The notes under the pieces: model-generated | What the model saw: the letters and a program-made list of their open reading frames with translations, nothing else | The model's database searches: none | Told to the model about the DNA's origin: nothing | Made by a program: the position numbers and the translations under genes | Shown: piece by piece, positions 59,676 through 64,000 of the stretch | Position numbering within the stretch: position 1 is the first letter of the stretch | How the letters are laid out: each line of letters begins with the position of its first letter | Origin: Trichobilharzia szidati | Taxonomy: Eukaryota > Platyhelminthes > Trematoda > Strigeidida > Schistosomatidae | DNA: 64,000 bases | Assembly (NCBI GenBank): GCA_944472155.2 | Contig: OX235277.1 | Coordinates: forward strand, 13,464,804 to 13,528,803 | Direction: 5' to 3'

Positions 59676-59951
59676 GCATTTTCAGAAGTAGTTGACAACC
59701 TACCGGGTTTGCTTTTCGGCCTTATTTCAGCCCAGATGCAGCCCAGCGCTGACTCGCATTCCCTTAGAACAACCAAACTTAGTTCAGCGAATAGCGTTAT
59801 AGTATTAAGCCCTCAATTAGCACTGACTAGCATCGTCTCATCATTGCCTATGCGCATTCTGGAATGCGAATTCAGGAACAACATTAGTTCAGAAATGCGG
59901 AATTCTTCTTCTGAAGATGTCAACAAATTTAATCAACGCATTATAGAATGA
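59676..59951 (+). CDS. Last exon of gene E (best copy, B3)
   Basis: It follows the acceptor ctgttctttttctag in phase 0, matching the preceding exon's exit. The peptide reads AFSEVVDNLPGLLFGLISAQ, then MQPSADSHSLRTTKLSSANS and VIVLSPQLALTSIVSSLPMR, ending NSSSEDVNKFNQRIIE and TGA; 91 residues. No domain recognised. The minus strand is also partly open, but only the plus strand has matching splice sites. Confidence 0.55.
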   Translation, partial: AFSEVVDNLPGLLFGLISAQMQPSADSHSLRTTKLSSANSVIVLSPQLALTSIVSSLPMRILECEFRNNISSEMRNSSSEDVNKFNQRIIE

Positions 59952-60340
59952 CTGCTGCTAAATATCAGGAACTCTATCCTATCCTGACAAAATTCATTGA
60001 GAAAGAGAAAAGAGGTTTTATTGTTCAGAGAATATTATATTTTAATATTACAGAGAAGAGTCCCTGCAAATCCGTTAATAAAGGAAGATCCATTGGCGGA
60101 AATATCCTGAAATAAGAAAAAAAAACATATGAGATGAAGAAAATCTCGCTTCATAACATAACCAGAAATAAGGCTGAGTGAGAAAGGATTAATAAAAAAA
60201 AACTTTGGCAGCAATTCCTGTTGGGTTCAAAACCAGAAATGGTTGTTACACTTCTCTTTCTTGAATATAAGCACCAGAGATTATATCTTTAATATATATC
60301 CCTTATATATATGTATAACGCCAATGATATATATAATAAA

Positions 60341-60400
60341 TATCCGGTCCAGTCCGGTGTGGTAATAACCGAGCGTTGACAAGGTGTTGTTGTTGCTGCT
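60341..60400. other. Fusion of an X4 fragment to a SINE through trinucleotide repeats
   Basis: The 3' portion of an X4 exon (ccggtccagtccggtgtggt and on to gttgacaagg) passes through gttgttgtt directly into gctgctgctgtgggtattgg, the left end of the SINE. In other units these two sequences are about 600 bp apart and in the opposite order. Confidence 0.7.
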
Positions 60401-60402
60401 GC

Positions 60403-60520
60403 TGTGGGTATTGGACAGCCATTTGTTTCGTCAGCCTAGTTTGGGACACTTCAGCAGTACGCTTGCTTGCCTGCCTTGTAACCAGAAGGTGCTGCTGGGT
60501 TCGAGCCCTGGCGGCTTACA
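60403..60520 (+). mobile_element. tRNA-Thr-like SINE, first copy in B3
   Basis: Same family as 23,069; B box ggttcgagccc retained. Confidence 0.65.
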
Positions 60521-61029
60521 CACAATGATAAGTTCTTGTTTGTAAAAGAAGCAGTTCTAAAACACACACACACACACACACAGTTGGTGAGTGATGATCT
60601 CGGGAAGTAGTTTTGCTCAAAATCAACTATCAAAAACGAACAGACAGACAATACAAACAGAACTTATCATTGTGTGTAAACTATTGAAATATATTATTAT
60701 TATTATTATTATTATTATTCGGTTATCCATCATCTATTCCACAATGTAATGCTCAACAACAACACATTTTACTGACATTAACTACTAATCTGGGATAATT
60801 ACTACTACTACTACTAAAACTACAGAAATACAAAAATAATACTTCATTTGAAATGAAGCTAGCCTACTTACTACAGCTAACCTAAGCTAACCTAACCTTA
60901 AATCCCACATAGGCATTTTATAGATATAGACAGATAGGTAGGTATAGGAAGGGGTGGCGTCAACTAACAATAATTATACAGCTCATAAACAACAGTTGTA
61001 GTAAAATGTTGCGGTACTTACTTACTTAC

Positions 61030-61173
61030 TTCCCTCTTCGGTCCGGTCCGGTCCAGTCCGGTGTGATAATAACCGAGCGTTGGCAAGGTGTTGTTGTTGT
61101 TGTTGTTGTTAGTGTCTTCATTTTTATATAATATATGTATGTACTTTGATAACAGCGTCTTGACTTGAAATGA
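61030..61173 (-). CDS. Exon X4 of B-unit gene, open (B3)
   Basis: 48 codons, phase 0 at both ends, seven-Asn run, one Leu to Pro change near the C-terminal side; acceptor and gtaagtaag donor intact. Confidence 0.55.
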
Positions 61174-61415
61174 CTAAATGTGGGAAATACAACAACAAAG
61201 GTGGTAATATATCATCCATCCATCCATCCCTTGGCGCGCGTTGCATTCATTCACATTTCCAGAAATTCCAATCACTAAAAGCTGCATCTTGCGTTTGTAA
61301 CCGTTGTTTCTCTTTCATGTTTTCAGTAAATTTTGGACTAGTTGTATCATCCCATTCACCAAGGCGGCGGCGGCGGCGGCGGCGGCGTTATGCATTCATT
61401 ATTCATGCAGTTTAC

Positions 61416-61559
61416 CAGAAAAGCATCTCCTGCCTGTCTCAAAACTTGCTGCTGCTGCTGCTTCACCTCTTCTTCTTCTTCTTTTTCATCAATATCTCCC
61501 ACATTATCAGAGTTGATTTCCTCCTCCTCTGCCTCATGATGGTGATGATGATGATGTTG
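61416..61559 (-). CDS. Exon X3 of B-unit gene, open (B3)
   Basis: 48 codons in phase 0: Q, seven His, EAEEEEINSDNVGDIDEK, a Glu run, VKQQQQQVLRQAGDAFL, donor gtaaac. It has one more His and one more Glu codon than B1-2. Confidence 0.55.
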
Positions 61560-62079
61560 CTGTGAATAAAAATGGATAATTAGTCTACACCAAATATATC
61601 ACTCGCTCGCTCGCTCACCAGCATGCTTAATAAATTCGGTAATAATGGTCTTTCAATGTAAGCATCACAGCTTATATACCTCTCTCTCTCTGTAGCCAGA
61701 CATCATCACGCTCCCACCCCCACCCCCACCTCAACACACACACACACATTTTCCCCCTTTATTTCATTTGTATTAGTTAGTTAGTTAGTTAGTCAATTAG
61801 GTTTGCATATATATGTATGACCTGATATGTGTGACGCTAGTGGTAGTTGTAGTGGTGGTGGTGGTGGTGGTCTGCAAATGAAACATCTATTAACACTAAT
61901 TTACCTATTATTATTAGTATTATTTATGACAAGTATCCTATTTCACCTATGTATGTGTGACATTTCAATTTTCACCCCACACCCCCACACTCACAGTTCG
62001 GTTCGTATTAATTATTTTTATTACATAGGTGTTTTAACCTGCTAGTACTAGTACTACGTATCCGAAATTTTGATGTAAT

Positions 62080-62143
62080 ATCTCTTTTTTTGTGTGTTTT
62101 GGTTTTCAGTAATAAGCGGCTTGTCATCATCATCATCATCAGG
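62080..62143 (-). pseudogene. Exon X2 of B-unit gene, donor lost (B3)
   Basis: P, six Asp, KPLITENQNTQKK; the gtaag donor present in B1-1 has been deleted within a T-rich run on the plus strand. Confidence 0.45.
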
Positions 62144-62256
62144 CTAAATGAAACGTTATCACATCATGATGAAATATTGCAAAACACACATAAATTGTCA
62201 CAGACAAGTATAATGTAATCTACCTACAGATAGTAGTAGTAGTAGTGCATACATAC

Positions 62257-62355
62257 ATTGATAATGGTGAGTGCCTGATACATTTTTTTGTTGTGTCTGA
62301 AATGTACACTATTTCTCCTCATAAATTCTTTTCGGTTAGACATTTTCGACCTCAT
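62257..62355 (-). CDS. Exon X1 of B-unit gene, in phase (B3)
   Basis: ATG at 62,355; 33 codons: MRSKMSNRKEFMRRNSVHFR, then HNKKMYQALTIIN, donor gtatgt in phase 0. This is the only copy of X1 whose exit phase fits X2. Basic, no signal peptide; likely an N-terminus if the ATG is real. Confidence 0.5.
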
Positions 62356-62585
62356 CTGATGATTTTCTTAAGACTATTATTATATAACTGAAATTTTGTC
62401 ATGACATTTCGTAACATTTCACACTGACGGGATACATATATATATTTTATACCTACCTGACTCACTAGTAGTAGAATGCATCACCACACAGTGCACTACA
62501 TTACACTACACTACATTAACCCCGTCACTCCACACCACCACACCCTCTCTATATATTTGGTTGGTAAATTTTTTGTTAGCTTTTC

Positions 62586-62628
<43 letters not shown>

Positions 62629-63004
62629 GACTACTTATCACCCACCACCCTCTCCGTCTGTGACAGTTATTTGTCATCCCTCCCTCCCTCGCTCCCTCCC
62701 TTTACCTAGTACTGTGATAAAAACTACTAATCTTATTCGTTCGAATAGACCAATCATACACCATCATTTAGGTGTAATGTAATGTAATGTAATTCTCTGA
62801 CCTGTCGACAAGCCTATAGCCAGCCATCACACTACCTATTTTATTATTATTATTATTACTATGATTCCCATAGTTGGTTTGTAAGGATTAAATAGTGTTT
62901 TTACGAGTTTCACCATGCACGCACGGATTGATATCAATCAGTTTTCACCGAAGATGGATTGAAAGGCAACCAGCATTGCGGGAAGTACTGGACGGACGGA
63001 CGGA

Positions 63005-63048
63005 CGGACAGCCAGCTTTTTCATCAGCCTAGTTTGGGAATCATTGGC

Positions 63049-63079
<31 letters not shown>

Positions 63080-63125
63080 CGCAGTACCCACCTCAATGGG
63101 TGGTTGGTTTCGAACCCGGCCAGGC
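63005..63125 (+). mobile_element. tRNA-like SINE, second copy in B3
   Basis: Same as 25,592, with a longer agt run and a B-box variant (ggtttcgaaccc). Confidence 0.6.
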
Positions 63126-64000
63126 CAACTAGCTGGCCACTACTCACTGGGATCCGCCGACCCGATTCATCAACGCATGACCAACGCATGAATTCTAACC
63201 AATTCTACCAATTCGTCGTCGGTGGTCATCGGTGGTCATCCATCAATTGGAAATCAATCAATCCACGGCCAAACACAATTGACTAGTTGGAACTCACCGT
63301 GTGTGTGTAAAATTGACTGACTGACACATTTGCAGATGGATTAACTAATTTCTGGGTAAGTAGGTCTCTGTCAGCCTGTCTGTCTATCTATTTGTCTATT
63401 TCAATTTAATAGCATTAATTATGCCCAAATACGTATGTACGTAATAGTTTCTCTTCTTATTTATCCTTGCACTGGCCTTAAATTGCCATTTCTCAGTACT
63501 CACTGCACTCGTTCACTCACTAGTTAAGCATACTGTAATGCTTGTTTTATTTTATTTCAACACTAAAGGCATTATTATTATTATTATTATTATTATTAAT
63601 AATTCAGCTGCAAATCCTACTCCGTCATAATTACAACTACAGAAATAAGTAAAGCTTCATTTGAAGGAAAGAAGGAAGCTTACATCTCATGATCTCATCA
63701 TAGAAGGCATAGGGCAGGCACAATGATGAACTTTGTAAATATTTATATGAGAACGTAATATACAGGCATCTTCTATTCATCTATCTGTCTATTTGTGATC
63801 GATCCAGTCATCAGTCATTTTGAAAATAAATACAGGTATAATATTGATTTTTAGTAATTAGTCATCTGAATGGAAATCATGGCTTATATAATATAATTAT
63901 TATTCCTTAATTCCTTGCTTGGATTGTAAATTTTAAATTTTAGCAAATTTTACATGATAATAAATGACTTTTAATTTGAAGCACAATTAAATTGTATTAG

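Larger units (their letters stand above)
59424..64000. repeat. B-type block B3 (runs off the window)
   Basis: The leader resembles those of B1 and B2 but is more diverged and is followed by a rearranged junction at 60,341-60,400. A full set of X4-X1 exons lies at 61,030-62,355. A new unit start lies at 63,514. B3 has the upstream context of gene E that B1 and B2 lack, so it is closer to the parental arrangement. Confidence 0.85.

Noticed and set aside
1..64000. CRISPR arrays, operons, riboswitches, phage or bacterial islands
   Set aside because: Repeats are large tandem units or microsatellites, not spaced short repeats, and coding signals are spliced.

Overview
The window looks like eukaryotic, AT-rich genomic DNA from a schistosome (blood fluke). 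I infer this from three things read in the sequence. (1) Two copies of a minus-strand, tRNA-headed SINE carry a decayed hammerhead-ribozyme core that matches my recollection of the Schistosoma SM-alpha family. (2) There is a Penelope-like element fragment with a GIY-YIG domain. (3) Short exons sit in long AT-rich introns, with one 43-nt intron. No bacterial-style operons, rRNA, CRISPR or intact tRNA genes were seen, and no gene could be named. No database search was possible.

Layout. Two classes of large segmental repeat interleave. 'A' segments are moderately unique, intron-like DNA with exon-sized open reading frames: A1 (1-11,873), A2 (17,420-20,968), A3 (31,700-34,052) and A4 (41,154-about 54,050). 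A2 and A3 are short and end abruptly at a 'B' block; A1 and A4 are long. 'B' blocks (B1 20,969-31,699; B2 34,053-41,153; B3 59,424-64,000) are microsatellite-rich tandem arrays with a unit of about 3.65 kb. A diverged B relic lies at 54,250-55,900. Largely single-copy DNA lies at 12,072-17,419 and 55,900-59,423.

The array history can be read directly. A3 is a hybrid: its left part follows A4 and its right part follows A2, with the switch inside a 14-base interval near 33,601-33,614. This is the product expected when A2 and A4 recombined unequally across a B array, giving A2-B1-A3-B2-A4. B1 and B2 differ in length by almost exactly one B unit.

Gene content is mostly candidate exons and broken copies. 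(i) The plus strand of A1/A4 carries a multi-exon gene whose first five exon joins can all be placed in phase 1; each copy has different lesions. (ii) The minus strand of each B unit carries up to four phase-0 exons encoding a hydrophilic protein with Asp, His, Glu, Gln, Pro and Asn runs. No unit is fully intact under this model. (iii) At the left edge of each B block are the last two exons of a plus-strand gene, best preserved in B3. (iv) Single-copy candidate exons lie at 12.3, 12.7, 13.6, 15.0, 15.7-16.4 and 58.0 kb. Tandem decayed gene copies between satellite-like arrays would fit a heterochromatic, non-recombining region such as a schistosome W chromosome, but that is inference only.
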